Positions 1 through 9,097 of a stretch of DNA of 64,000 nt are shown piece after piece. The DNA lies in the NCBI RefSeq assembly GCF_010730195.1, contig NZ_AP022613.1, positions 2,542,001 through 2,606,000 of the forward strand, written 5' to 3'. The stretch's first letter is position 1; every line of letters starts with the position of its first letter. Below the pieces are notes generated by a model, which saw only the letters and a program-made list of their open reading frames with translations, had not been told where the DNA came from and made no database searches. The stretch comes from Mycobacterium conspicuum. Its GTDB lineage: Bacteria > Actinomycetota > Actinomycetes > Mycobacteriales > Mycobacteriaceae. A program made the translations under genes and the position numbers.

Positions 1-642
1 CATCAGGTAGTTGCGGACGTAGGCGCGGGTGTCGTCGAGGGTGGCCAGGTTGATGCGGGTGTGCGGGGTCACGATGAACGACAGCGTGAGTCGAGTGTGC
101 AGTTCGGCGACGGTGCGCAGATGCCGGTCCTGGGCCTTGGTGATTTTCGACGTGCCATAGAGCTCGGTCCGCATCAACGCCGCAGAGTATTCGGTGGCGT
201 AATCGACGAGGGCGCCCGCGTCGATGGTCAGGCTGGGCAGGATGGTCTCCGGCTCGGTGCGCAGCAACTTCTTGAGCAGGGTGTGCTCGCGCATGAACGT
301 CACCGAGAACATCGTGTCGTAGACCATGCGGTCTTCGAACGTCGTGGCGTGCGCGCGGGCCTGCGCGCTGCCTTCCAGAAATCGGCGCGCTTCGGCGAGC
401 ACGACGGCATCCATGAGTGCGGCCTTGGTGGGGAAGCGACGGTAGAGGGTGGCTCGCCCCACACCGCTGCGTCGAGCGACGTCCTCCATGGTGGTGCGAC
501 GGATCCCGACGAGTTCGGCCTGTTCCAGCGTGGCGGCCAGGATGCGGGTGGTGATCTCGTCGGGGTTGTCGACCTGGGCGAGGACGACGGGATCGGGTTC
601 GGTGAGTCGTCGGACGAACTCGGCCGTTCGAGTCGAGGTCAC
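1..642 (-). CDS. TetR-family transcriptional regulator, 3' end beyond the window
   Basis: Reading leftwards from 642 there is an uninterrupted frame of 214 codons that runs off the window edge, so the C-terminus is missing. A GTG start at 642 is preceded by a strong AGGAGG. The N-terminal third has the TetR helix-turn-helix: a helix, then TTMEDVARRSGV, GRATLYRRFPTKAALM. The C-terminal ligand-binding part is unremarkable. It is divergent from the P450 at 752, and a dyad lies between the two genes, so control of the P450 and of itself is the natural inference. The ligand is unknown. Family assignment is firm, target is inferred. Confidence 0.9.
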   Translation of the reverse strand, partial: MTSTRTAEFVRRLTEPDPVVLAQVDNPDEITTRILAATLEQAELVGIRRTTMEDVARRSGVGRATLYRRFPTKAALMDAVVLAEARRFLEGSAQARAHATTFEDRMVYDTMFSVTFMREHTLLKKLLRTEPETILPSLTIDAGALVDYATEYSAALMRTELYGTSKITKAQDRHLRTVAELHTRLTLSFIVTPHTRINLATLDDTRAYVRNYLM

Positions 643-697
643 CCGATCCCTCCTTGCTCCTTGGCCGCGGTCGACGTATCGTTGCGGTTGAGTCATT

Positions 698-720
698 TGA
701 GACAATAAGAGTCTCATTGT
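698..720. promoter_or_regulatory. Candidate TetR operator between the TetR gene and the P450
   Basis: TGAGAC (698-703) and GTCTCA (711-716) form a perfect 6-bp dyad with a 7-bp spacer. ACAAT (702-706) and ATTGT (716-720) form a second, offset dyad. The local sequence is AT-rich against its surroundings. The position in a 109-bp divergent intergenic gap, with a TetR gene on one side, fits an operator. Binding is not shown. Confidence 0.5.
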
Positions 721-751
721 ATCGCACGTGGCACGTCCGGGAGGGATCGTT

Positions 752-2059
752 ATGCGTGTCGGACTGCGGGCCCGATGGATGGCGATACACGGTGTGCCGC
801 GGGCCTATTTCGCCGTTCAATCCCGCCGGGGCAACCCGCTGGCCCGGCTGCTGCGCGCCCCGGGCAACGACCGCTACGCGCTGATGGAGGAGATCCGGGC
901 GCGCGGCCCGCTGATGCGTGCGCCGTACGTGTGGGCGAGTGTCGACCATGCCGTGTGTCGAGAAGTGCTGCGAGACAAACGCTTTGGCGTCACCGCGCCC
1001 ACCGACATGGAGCTGCCCCGGCCGCTGCGGAAGCTCATTGCCGCGACCGACCCGGGCGTGGCCAACCCGGTCGAACCGCCGGCCATGGTAATTGTGGATC
1101 CGCCCGATCACACGCGTTATCGGCAGCTGGTGGCGCAAAGTTTCACCCCGCGCGCGGTCGACGCGCTCGGTACCCGCGTCGCCGAGGTGACGATGGCGTT
1201 GATCGAGCGCATCGCCGCCACACCGCAACCCGATCTGATCGCCGATTTCGCGATGCAACTGCCGGTCGCCATCATCGCCGAGATCCTTGGCCTGCCAACC
1301 GATTCCTATCCCCGCATGCTGGAGTGGGGTCGCTGCGGCGCGCCGCTGCTCGATATCGGCATCGATTGGAAAACCTACCGGAACGCCATCGCCGGCCTGC
1401 AAGGCGCCGATGACTACATTCTCGAGCACTTCCGCAAACTGCGGGCGGCCGACGCCGGCGACAACCCCTTCAGCCGGATGGCCGCGGACGGCACAATGAC
1501 CGACCGTGAGCTGACCGCCAATGCCGCGTTGATCGTCGGCGCGGGCTTCGAAACCACGGTCAACCTGATCGGCAATGGGATTGTGTTGCTGCTGCAACAC
1601 CCCGAGCAATTGGCGCTGCTCCGCGAGAATCCCGAGCTGTGGTCCGGAGCCATCGAGGAGATCCTGCGGATCGCCAGCCCCGTGCAGATGACGGCGCGCA
1701 CCCCGCATTGTGACGTCGAAATCGCCGGCGCCCGCGTCGCGGCCGGCGACATGGTGGCGCTGTTGCTTGGCGGCGCCAACCGGGACCCGCGCGTGTTCGC
1801 CGATCCGGCCGCCTTCGACATCACCCGGGAGAACGCGCGCGAGCACCTGGCGTTCGGGTCCGGCGTGCACGCCTGCGTCGGCGCCGCCCTGGCTCGAATC
1901 GAAGGCGCTACCGCGCTGCGTGCGCTTTTCGAGACATTTCCGGATCTGCGCCTCGTCGCGCCGCCGCAGCCGCGTGGGCTGATCAATTTGCACGGATATA
2001 CGCGCCTGCCGGCCCAACTCGGCGGCAGGAGAACAACTTTCACGGTTGCGCCGTCGTGA
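752..2059 (+). CDS. Cytochrome P450, CYP140-like
   Basis: A 435-residue soluble P450 monooxygenase. The I-helix oxygen-binding motif GAGFETT is present, followed by the K-helix ExxR (EILR) and the haem loop FGSGVHACVG with the axial ligand Cys375. The segment LDIGIDWKTYRNAI and the run VNLIGNGI resemble what I recall of mycobacterial CYP140 (Rv1880c in H37Rv). The ATG at 752 was chosen over the GTG at 728 because GGGAGG lies 8 nt upstream of it. Substrate is unknown. The electron partners (ferredoxin, reductase) are not in the window. It is divergent from a TetR gene with a dyad between, so ligand-induced expression is likely. In H37Rv cyp140 sits elsewhere, so its location beside the arg operon is a local difference. 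Confidence 0.88.
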   Translation: MRVGLRARWMAIHGVPRAYFAVQSRRGNPLARLLRAPGNDRYALMEEIRARGPLMRAPYVWASVDHAVCREVLRDKRFGVTAPTDMELPRPLRKLIAATDPGVANPVEPPAMVIVDPPDHTRYRQLVAQSFTPRAVDALGTRVAEVTMALIERIAATPQPDLIADFAMQLPVAIIAEILGLPTDSYPRMLEWGRCGAPLLDIGIDWKTYRNAIAGLQGADDYILEHFRKLRAADAGDNPFSRMAADGTMTDRELTANAALIVGAGFETTVNLIGNGIVLLLQHPEQLALLRENPELWSGAIEEILRIASPVQMTARTPHCDVEIAGARVAAGDMVALLLGGANRDPRVFADPAAFDITRENAREHLAFGSGVHACVGAALARIEGATALRALFETFPDLRLVAPPQPRGLINLHGYTRLPAQLGGRRTTFTVAPS

Positions 2060-2134
2060 AGTAAAGCTTCGTGTCCGCCAAGGCTCATCGCAACAACGCC
2101 CGGGCTTGCCGGTGCTGTTCCGGCCTGGACCGAC

Positions 2135-2242
2135 CAACTGCAGTTGAAGTACACGAACCCGGTCATGCGGCGGGCGGCGCGTTATTGCAACGCGTTTGAC
2201 GAAACCGGCGGAATTTTGCCCGCATTACTGCGGCGTTAATTT
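2135..2242 (+). promoter_or_regulatory. Intergenic palindrome and candidate promoter for the PE gene
   Basis: The 240-bp gap between the P450 and the PE gene holds a perfect 12-bp palindrome CAACTGCAGTTG (2135-2146). It also holds a possible promoter ending in TAATTT (2237-2242), with TTTTGC 17 bp upstream. The PE start follows about 58 bp later. The promoter is weak evidence by eye. I see nothing else in the gap. Confidence 0.3.
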
Positions 2243-2299
2243 ACGCTCAGGGCCTTCGGGATTCAGTTGATCGCCGCAATCAGTCCAAGGGGGACGGGT

Positions 2300-3778
2300 A
2301 TGTCGTTCGTCAGCACGATGCCAGAACTGATCGAGTCGGCCGCGGGGGATCTGGAAAATCTTCGCTCGACGCTGGGCGCGGCGACCGCCACCGCGACGCC
2401 GCCGACCGCCGGCATCGTCGCCGCGGCCCAGGACGAGGTGTCGGTCGCGGTCGCAGCGCTATTCAGCGCGCATGCCCGGCAATTCCACTCCCTGAGTGCG
2501 CGGGCGTCGGCGTTTCACGGCCAGTTCGTGCGGTCGTTGCAGTCCAGCGCCGAGGCCTACCTCAGCGCCGAGACCGCCAACGCGCAGCAGGTGGTGGCCG
2601 ACGTGCAATCCGCCATCGGGTCGATCACCGGCGCGCCGGCTTTGCTGCGCGGCGCGGCTGACAGCTCGAACCCCTACGAGGAACTGGTCGCCAACACGAG
2701 CGCCAACCTGCGGGCGCTGCGCGCCGCCATCGCCGCGAACCCGGCGCCGGTGCTGCACCAATTCCTCGCCAACCAGCAGGCCTACGCCCAGCAGATCTTC
2801 ACCGCCATCGACCATTTCGCACAGAACTTCCCCGAAAGCGTGCCGATCGCCATTCAGGCGTTTTTCGACCGGCTGGCGGCGTTCAACCCCGTGGCATTCG
2901 TCGAGCAGGTCATCAACAACCAGCTCGGCTACGCCCACACGATCGGGACGGCGCTTTCCCACGCTGCCCACGATTTCACCGTCGGCCTGCAAGCGTTGCC
3001 CGCGGCCTTCGAATCGGCGCTGCAGGATGTGTTCTCCGGCAACATCGGCGGCGCGGTGAGCACCCTGAGTGACGCCTTCGTCAATCTGTTCTTCACCGGG
3101 TTCTCCACCGTCACGTCCGGTTCCCTCACGAATTTCACCGCGGTCGTGACGCCGACGGGCACGCTGGGCGACCTGTTGCCCATCCTTGGGATACCGGGGG
3201 AGATGGCGCAGAACTTCACCAACTTCTTGGTCCCGGGCTCCGTCGCCGCGCAGATGGCGCAAAACGTCACCAACGCCATCGAGACGTTCAACGACACCTC
3301 CATCGTCGCCAACGCGGGGCTCGCCATCCGGATCTTCCCGCCCGCGGTCGGCTTCTTCCTCAACGCCCACTTCGGCATGCCGATAACACTGTTGCTCGAG
3401 GCGGCGGGCGGGCCGGTTAACGCGCTGCATGCGGCCGATCTCAGCGCGCGGGCGTTCACCAACGCGTTGCGGGCCGGTGACTTCGGCGGTGCCTTCGACG
3501 CGCTCGTCGGCGCGCCGGCCGTCATCACCAACGGACTCCTCAACGGTGAGCTGATCGCGCCGATTTCCTTCAATGCGGGCGGCTACCCGGTGACCATCGA
3601 CCTGCCGCTGAACGGGTTGCTCGTGCCGGCCACCCCGTACAAAGCGTCGGTCACGGTCACGATCGGGAACACTCCCTTCACCGCCACGACTAACGTCGGC
3701 GGGACACCGATCAGCGGCCTGGTGCCCGCGCTCATGACTTACGTGCCCGAGCAACTCGCAGAGGCGATCGGGGCCTGA
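2300..3778 (+). CDS. PE-family protein with a long non-PGRS C-terminal region
   Basis: A 492-residue PE protein. The Pro8-Glu9 signature follows MSFVSTM, the helical PE domain spans about residues 1-95, and the ESX secretion motif YxxxE is at Tyr87-Glu91. The remaining 400 residues are not glycine-repeat PGRS. They are Ala/Asn/Phe-rich and apparently non-repetitive, with a tail ending PISGLVPALMTYVPEQLAEAIGA split over the last 23 residues. Export by a type VII (ESX) system to the envelope or outside is expected from the family. The start at 2300 was preferred to GTG 2267 because AAGGGGG precedes it and it places the PE motif at the canonical position. No PPE partner is adjacent. In H37Rv the gene before argC is, as I recall, PE_PGRS30 on the other strand. 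Confidence 0.88.
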   Translation: MSFVSTMPELIESAAGDLENLRSTLGAATATATPPTAGIVAAAQDEVSVAVAALFSAHARQFHSLSARASAFHGQFVRSLQSSAEAYLSAETANAQQVVADVQSAIGSITGAPALLRGAADSSNPYEELVANTSANLRALRAAIAANPAPVLHQFLANQQAYAQQIFTAIDHFAQNFPESVPIAIQAFFDRLAAFNPVAFVEQVINNQLGYAHTIGTALSHAAHDFTVGLQALPAAFESALQDVFSGNIGGAVSTLSDAFVNLFFTGFSTVTSGSLTNFTAVVTPTGTLGDLLPILGIPGEMAQNFTNFLVPGSVAAQMAQNVTNAIETFNDTSIVANAGLAIRIFPPAVGFFLNAHFGMPITLLLEAAGGPVNALHAADLSARAFTNALRAGDFGGAFDALVGAPAVITNGLLNGELIAPISFNAGGYPVTIDLPLNGLLVPATPYKASVTVTIGNTPFTATTNVGGTPISGLVPALMTYVPEQLAEAIGA

Positions 3779-3819
3779 GGGGCGTCACGACAGCCTCGGG
3801 GGTATGGATTTGCAAACCT

Positions 3820-3835
3820 CTGCATAACCATGCAG
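3820..3835 (+). promoter_or_regulatory. ARG box (ArgR operator) upstream of argC
   Basis: CTGCAT and ATGCAG are perfect inverted 6-bp arms around a 4-bp AACC spacer, 10 bp before the argC ATG. The arm sequence and geometry match the ARG boxes recognised by bacterial ArgR, and argR itself lies six genes downstream. A second, weaker TTGCAAAC lies just upstream (3810-3817) and may be part of a tandem site. Repression of the whole operon by arginine-bound ArgR is inferred. Confidence 0.75.
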
Positions 3836-3845
3836 AATCGTCGGA

Positions 3846-4889
3846 ATGGCCGACGTAACAAGGGTGGCGGTTGCCGGTGCCAGCGGCTATGCCGGCGGGG
3901 AGATCCTGCGCCTGCTGCTGGGGCATCCGGCGTATTCCGACGGGCGGTTGGCCATCGGTGCGCTGACCGCGGCGGCCAGCGCCGGCAGCACGCTCGGCGA
4001 GCACCATCCGCACCTGACGCCGCTGGCCGGGCGGGTGGTCGAGCCCACCGACCTTGCGGTCCTGGCCGGCCACGATGTGGTGTTCCTGGCGTTGCCGCAC
4101 GGACACTCGGCCGCGCTGGCCGAGCAACTCGGCCCCGACACCCTGATCATCGACTGCGGCGCGGACTTCCGGCTCACCGACGCCGCCGCGTGGGAACACT
4201 TCTACGGGTCCGCGCACGCCGGCAGCTGGCCTTACGGACTGCCGGAGTTGCCCGGCGCGCGTGAGCGGTTGAACGGCGCGCGTCGGATCGCCGTTCCGGG
4301 CTGCTACCCGACCGCGGCCCTGTTGGCGCTGTCGCCCGCGATCGCCGAGGACCTCGTCGAACCCGCCGTCACGGTGGTTGCCGTCAGCGGCACCTCGGGA
4401 GCCGGTCGCGCGGCCAAGACCGACCTGCTGGGCTCCGAGGTCATCGGGTCGGCGCGGGCCTACAACATCGCCGGCGCGCACCGGCATACACCCGAGATCG
4501 TGCAGGGGCTGCGCAGCGTCACCACCCGCGACGTCACGGTGTCATTCACCCCGGTGCTGATCCCGACGTCGCGTGGCATCCTGGCCACCTGCACGGCGCG
4601 TACCCGGTCGCCCTTGTCGCGGCTGCGGGAGGCCTACGAAAAGGCTTATGATGCCGAGCCTTTCGTCTACCTGATGCCCGAAGGGCAGCTGCCCCGCACC
4701 GGGTCGGTGATCGGCAGCAACGCGGCGCACATCGCCGTCGCGGTCGACGAGGCGGCCGAGACCTTCGTCGCGATCGCGGCGATCGACAACCTGGTCAAGG
4801 GCACCGGCGGCGCGGCCGTGCAGTCGATGAACCTGGCGTTGGGTTGGCCGGAGGGCGAAGGGCTTTCGGTGGTCGGGGTGGCACCGTGA
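3846..4889 (+). CDS. argC: N-acetyl-gamma-glutamyl-phosphate reductase
   Basis: NADPH-dependent reduction of N-acetylglutamyl-5-phosphate to the semialdehyde, third step of arginine synthesis, cytosolic. The 347 residues begin with the Rossmann motif GASGYAGGE. The catalytic cysteine is Cys153 in PGCYPT, and the C-terminal half carries the expected GTGGAAVQSMN. The ATG follows the ARG box by only 10 bp, so the 5' leader must be very short and ArgR binding would block transcription directly. It is first in argCJBDFRGH and overlaps argJ by 4 bp (GTGA). Confidence 0.97.
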   Translation: MADVTRVAVAGASGYAGGEILRLLLGHPAYSDGRLAIGALTAAASAGSTLGEHHPHLTPLAGRVVEPTDLAVLAGHDVVFLALPHGHSAALAEQLGPDTLIIDCGADFRLTDAAAWEHFYGSAHAGSWPYGLPELPGARERLNGARRIAVPGCYPTAALLALSPAIAEDLVEPAVTVVAVSGTSGAGRAAKTDLLGSEVIGSARAYNIAGAHRHTPEIVQGLRSVTTRDVTVSFTPVLIPTSRGILATCTARTRSPLSRLREAYEKAYDAEPFVYLMPEGQLPRTGSVIGSNAAHIAVAVDEAAETFVAIAAIDNLVKGTGGAAVQSMNLALGWPEGEGLSVVGVAP

Positions 4890-6103
4890 CCGAAATCGCG
4901 GACGAGACAAGGCTGCTGCGCGCACAGGGGGTCACCGCGCCCGCAGGATTTCGGGCCGCCGGCATCGCGGCGGGGCTCAAGGCGTCGGGAAAGCGCGATC
5001 TCGCACTGGTTTTCAACGAGGGGCCGGACTATGCGGCCGCCGGCGTGTTCACCCGCAACAATGTCAAGGCCGCGCCGGTGCTGTGGACGCAACAGGTGCT
5101 GACCACCGGGCAGCTGCGCGCGGTGATCCTCAACTCTGGCGGCGCCAACGCGTGCACCGGCCCGGCCGGCTTCCAGGACACCCACGCCACCGCGGAGGCG
5201 GTCGCCGCCGCGCTGTCGGACTGGGGCACCGAGACCGGCGCCGTCGAGGTTGCCGTGTGCTCCACCGGGCTGATCGGCGACCGGCTCCCGATGGACAAGG
5301 TGCTGGCCGGGGTGAGCGAAATCGTGCACGAGATGGCGGGTGGGCTGTCCGGCGGTGACGACGCCGCGCACGCCATCATGACCACCGACACCGTGCCCAA
5401 ACAGGTTGCGCTGCATCATCGCAACCGGTGGACGGTCGGGGGGATGGCCAAGGGCGCGGGCATGCTGGCGCCGTCACTGGCCACCATGCTGTGCGTGCTG
5501 ACCACCGACGCGGTCGCCGATCCGGCGGCGCTCGATCGGGCGTTGCGCCGCGCCAGCGCCTACACCTTCGACCGGCTCGACATCGACGGCTGCTGTTCCA
5601 CCAACGACACCGTGCTGTTGCTGGCGTCGGGTGCCAGCGGAATTGCCCCGCCGCAGGCCGATCTCGACGACGCCGTGCTGCGCGTCTGCGATGACCTGTG
5701 CGCGCAGCTGCAGGCGGATGCCGAGGGCGTCACCAAGCGCGTCACCGTGACGGTGACGGGGGCCGTTTCCGAGGACCAGGCGCTGTCGGCCGCGCGGGCG
5801 ATCGCGCGCGACAGCCTGGTCAAGACGGCGCTGTTCGGGTCGGATCCCAACTGGGGCCGGGTGCTCGCGGCCGTCGGCCTGGCGCCCGGGGTCGCGCTGC
5901 AAGCCGACCGAATCACGGTGTCGTTCAACGGGTCTTTAGTGTGCATCGACGGAGTGGGCGCGCCGGGCGCGCGCGAGGTGGACCTTTCCGGCGCCGATAT
6001 CGACGTGGCAGTCGACCTGGGCATGGGGGATGGGCAGGCCGCCATCCGCACCACCGACCTGTCGCACGCCTACGTCGAAGAGAACTCGGCCTACAGCACA
6101 TGA
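4886..6103 (+). CDS. argJ: Glutamate N-acetyltransferase / amino-acid acetyltransferase (ornithine acetyltransferase)
   Basis: Transfers acetyl from N-acetylornithine to glutamate, giving the recycling form of the arginine pathway. The 405-residue precursor self-cleaves. The cleavage nucleophile is Thr200 in KGAGMLAPSLATML, the same position I recall for the M. tuberculosis enzyme. The GTG at 4886 overlaps the argC stop (GTGA), which decides the start over the upstream in-frame codon at 4844 inside argC. It is translationally coupled on both sides (ATGA with argB). No N-acetylglutamate synthase is seen in the window. Confidence 0.97.
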   Translation: MTEIADETRLLRAQGVTAPAGFRAAGIAAGLKASGKRDLALVFNEGPDYAAAGVFTRNNVKAAPVLWTQQVLTTGQLRAVILNSGGANACTGPAGFQDTHATAEAVAAALSDWGTETGAVEVAVCSTGLIGDRLPMDKVLAGVSEIVHEMAGGLSGGDDAAHAIMTTDTVPKQVALHHRNRWTVGGMAKGAGMLAPSLATMLCVLTTDAVADPAALDRALRRASAYTFDRLDIDGCCSTNDTVLLLASGASGIAPPQADLDDAVLRVCDDLCAQLQADAEGVTKRVTVTVTGAVSEDQALSAARAIARDSLVKTALFGSDPNWGRVLAAVGLAPGVALQADRITVSFNGSLVCIDGVGAPGAREVDLSGADIDVAVDLGMGDGQAAIRTTDLSHAYVEENSAYST

Positions 6104-6987
6104 CGAGCACCGACGCGCTCTCCACCCAGGTCAAGGCGGAGGTCCTGGCCGAAGCCCTGCCCTGGCTCAAACAGCTGCACGGCAAGGTCGTCGTCATCAA
6201 ATACGGCGGCAACGCCATGACGGACGAGACGCTGCGCGCCGCGTTCGCCGCCGACATGGCGTTCCTGCGCAACTGCGGCATCCATCCCGTCGTGGTGCAC
6301 GGCGGCGGGCCGCAGATCACCGCCATGCTGCGCCGGCTGGGTATCGACAAGGGCGACTTCAAGGGCGGATTCCGGGTCACCACACCGGAAGTGCTCGACG
6401 TGGCGCGGATGGTGCTGTTCGGTCAGGTGGGCCGCGAACTGGTGAACCTGATCAACACCCACGGCCCGTACGCCGTCGGCCTCACCGGGGAGGACGCGCA
6501 ACTGTTCACCGCCGTGCGGCGCAGCGTCACCGTCGACGGTGTGGCCACCGACATCGGCCTGGTCGGCGACGTCGACACGGTCAATACCGCCGCGGTCCTG
6601 GATCTGATTGCGGCACGCCGGATTCCGGTGGTATCCACGCTGGCGCCGGACGCCGACGGTGTGGTGCACAACATCAACGCCGACACCGCCGCCGCGGCGC
6701 TGGCCGAAGCGCTGGGGGCCGAAAAACTGTTGATGCTCACCGATGTCGAAGGTCTCTACACCAGCTGGCCCGATCGGGATTCGCTGGTCAGCGAAATCGA
6801 CACCGCCACCCTGGCGCAACTGCTACCCACCCTGGAGGCGGGGATGATCCCCAAAGTCGAGGCCTGTCTGCGCGCGGTGACCGCGGGTGTGCCCAGCGCG
6901 CACGTGATCGACGGGCGGGTCACGCACTGCGTGTTGGTGGAGCTGTTCACCGACGCGGGCACGGGCACCAAGGTGGTGCCGGCGTGA
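6100..6987 (+). CDS. argB: N-acetylglutamate kinase
   Basis: Phosphorylates N-acetylglutamate, usually the arginine-feedback-controlled step. The 295 residues have the amino-acid-kinase fold signatures: KYGGNA at 34-39, VVHGGGPQI and NINADTAAAA. Its length matches the mycobacterial enzyme. The ATG at 6100 overlaps the argJ stop (ATGA), and its own stop overlaps argD (GTGA), so translational coupling is likely throughout. Confidence 0.97.
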   Translation: MTSTDALSTQVKAEVLAEALPWLKQLHGKVVVIKYGGNAMTDETLRAAFAADMAFLRNCGIHPVVVHGGGPQITAMLRRLGIDKGDFKGGFRVTTPEVLDVARMVLFGQVGRELVNLINTHGPYAVGLTGEDAQLFTAVRRSVTVDGVATDIGLVGDVDTVNTAAVLDLIAARRIPVVSTLAPDADGVVHNINADTAAAALAEALGAEKLLMLTDVEGLYTSWPDRDSLVSEIDTATLAQLLPTLEAGMIPKVEACLRAVTAGVPSAHVIDGRVTHCVLVELFTDAGTGTKVVPA

Positions 6988-8168
6988 GCCACACGGACAG
7001 CATGAAACAGCGCTGGGAAGCCGTGATGATGAACAACTACGGCACCCCGCCGGTGGCGCTGGCCACCGGCGAGGGCGCGGTGGTCACCGACGTGGACGGC
7101 AAGACGTACCTGGACCTGCTGGGCGGCATCGCGGTCAACGTTCTCGGCCATCGCCACCCGGCCGTGATCGAGGCTGTGACACAACAGATCTCGACGCTCG
7201 GCCACACCTCCAACCTCTATGCCACCGAGCCCGGTATCGCGCTCGCCGAGGAACTGGTCGCCCTGCTCGGCGCGGACGCGCAGACCCGGGTGTTTTTCTG
7301 CAACTCCGGCACCGAGGCCAACGAGCTGGCGTTCAAGCTTTCCCGGCTCACGGGCCGCACCAAACTCGTTGCCGCGCAGGAGGGTTTTCACGGGCGGACG
7401 ATGGGCTCGCTCGCGCTGACCGGCCAGCCGGCCAAACAGGCGCCGTTCGCGCCGCTGCCCGGCGACGTCAGCCACGTGCCCTACGGCGACACCGACGCGC
7501 TGGACGCCGCGGTCGGCGACGACACCGCGGCGGTCTTTCTGGAGCCGATCATGGGCGAAAGCGGGGTCGTCGTTCCGCCCGAGGGCTATCTGGCCGCGGC
7601 CCGCGACCTCACCGCGCGGCACGGCGCCCTGCTGGTGCTCGACGAGGTGCAGACCGGAATGGGACGCACCGGAGCGTTTTTCGCCCACCAGCACGACGGC
7701 ATCACCCCGGATGTGGTGACGCTGGCCAAGGGCCTGGGCGGCGGACTGCCGATCGGCGCGGTGCTGGCGGTCGGCCCGGCCGCCGAATTGCTGACGCCGG
7801 GTCTGCACGGCAGCACGTTCGGCGGCAACCCGGTGTGCACCGCGGCGGCGCTGGCGGTGGTGCGGACGCTGGCCGCCGACGACCTGGTCCGCCATGCCGA
7901 ACTGCTGGGTAAGTCGCTGCGACACGGCATCGAATCGCTGCGCCATCCGCTGATCGACCATGTGCGCGGCCGCGGACTGTTGTGGGGCGTGGTGCTCACG
8001 GCGCCGCGCGCCAAGGACATCGAGGCGGCCGCGCGCGATGCCGGGTTTTTGGTCAACGCCGCCGCCCCCGACGTCGTCCGGCTGGCGCCGCCGTTGATCA
8101 TCAGTGAAGCCCAGCTCGACAGCTTCGTCGCGGCCCTGCCCGGCATCCTCGACGGGGTGTCGGCGTGA
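6984..8168 (+). CDS. argD: Acetylornithine aminotransferase
   Basis: A PLP-dependent class III aminotransferase that converts N-acetylglutamate semialdehyde to N-acetylornithine. It has 394 residues from the GTG at 6984, which overlaps the argB stop. An internal ATG at 7002 is an alternative. The PLP lysine is Lys249 in TLAKGLGGG, preceded by the cofactor aspartate in VLDEVQTGMGRTG. The FHGRTMGSL and GSTFGGNP motifs are intact. Confidence 0.96.
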   Translation: MSHTDSMKQRWEAVMMNNYGTPPVALATGEGAVVTDVDGKTYLDLLGGIAVNVLGHRHPAVIEAVTQQISTLGHTSNLYATEPGIALAEELVALLGADAQTRVFFCNSGTEANELAFKLSRLTGRTKLVAAQEGFHGRTMGSLALTGQPAKQAPFAPLPGDVSHVPYGDTDALDAAVGDDTAAVFLEPIMGESGVVVPPEGYLAAARDLTARHGALLVLDEVQTGMGRTGAFFAHQHDGITPDVVTLAKGLGGGLPIGAVLAVGPAAELLTPGLHGSTFGGNPVCTAAALAVVRTLAADDLVRHAELLGKSLRHGIESLRHPLIDHVRGRGLLWGVVLTAPRAKDIEAAARDAGFLVNAAAPDVVRLAPPLIISEAQLDSFVAALPGILDGVSA

Positions 8169-9097
8169 TTAGACATTTCCTCCGCGACGACGATTTGTCG
8201 CCGGCCGAACAAGCCGAGGTCCTAGCGCTGGCCGCCGCACTGAAGAAGGAGCCGTTCAGCCGCCGCCCCCTCGAGGGCCCGCGCGGCGTCGCGGTGCTCT
8301 TCGACAAAAACTCCACCCGCACCCGGTTCTCCTTCGAGGTGGGCATCGCCCAGCTGGGCGGGCACGCCGTCGTCGTGGATGCCCGCAGCACCCAGATGGG
8401 TCGCGATGAGACCCTGCAGGACACGGCAAACGTGTTGTCCCGCTACGTCGATGCCATCGTCTGGCGGACCTTCGGCCATGACCGCCTCGAGGCGATGGCC
8501 GAGACCGCGTCGGTGCCCGTTGTCAACGCGCTGTCCGATGCGTTTCACCCGTGCCAGGTGCTGGCCGATCTGCAGACCATCGCCGAACGCAAAAGCTCGT
8601 TAACGGGTTTGAAGATGTCCTATTTCGGTGACGGTGCCAACAACATGGCCCACTCGCTGCTGCTGGGTGGGGTGACCGCCGGCATCCATGTCACCGTCGC
8701 CGCACCCGAAGGATTCGCGCCCGATCCGGCGGTGCTGGCCGCCGCCGAAGCCCGCGCCGAGGCGACCGGCGCCTCGGTGACGGTGACCGCCGACGCCGAC
8801 AAGGCCGCCGCCGGTGCCGACGTCCTCGTCACCGACACGTGGACGTCGATGGGGCAGGAGGGCGACGGGCTGGACCGCGTGAAGCCGTTCCGGCCGTTCC
8901 AGGTCAACCAGCGACTGGTAGACCTGGCCGACCCGGAAGCCATTGTGCTGCACTGCCTTCCGGCCCACCGCGGCGACGAGATCACCGACGAGGTGATGGA
9001 CGGGCCGGCCAGCGTGGTCTGGGACGAGGCCGAAAACCGGTTGCATGCACAGAAGGCGCTGCTGGTGTGGCTGCTCGAGCGGGCGCAACGCACATGA
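8165..9097 (+). CDS. argF: Ornithine carbamoyltransferase (anabolic)
   Basis: Makes citrulline from ornithine and carbamoyl phosphate. The 310 residues carry the carbamoyl-phosphate motif STRTR at 50-54, FHPCQVLAD in the middle, and the ornithine-site motif HCLPA at 263-267. It starts at a GTG overlapping the argD stop and overlaps argR by 4 bp. Operon context supports an anabolic rather than arginine-deiminase role. Confidence 0.97.
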   Translation: MIRHFLRDDDLSPAEQAEVLALAAALKKEPFSRRPLEGPRGVAVLFDKNSTRTRFSFEVGIAQLGGHAVVVDARSTQMGRDETLQDTANVLSRYVDAIVWRTFGHDRLEAMAETASVPVVNALSDAFHPCQVLADLQTIAERKSSLTGLKMSYFGDGANNMAHSLLLGGVTAGIHVTVAAPEGFAPDPAVLAAAEARAEATGASVTVTADADKAAAGADVLVTDTWTSMGQEGDGLDRVKPFRPFQVNQRLVDLADPEAIVLHCLPAHRGDEITDEVMDGPASVVWDEAENRLHAQKALLVWLLERAQRT

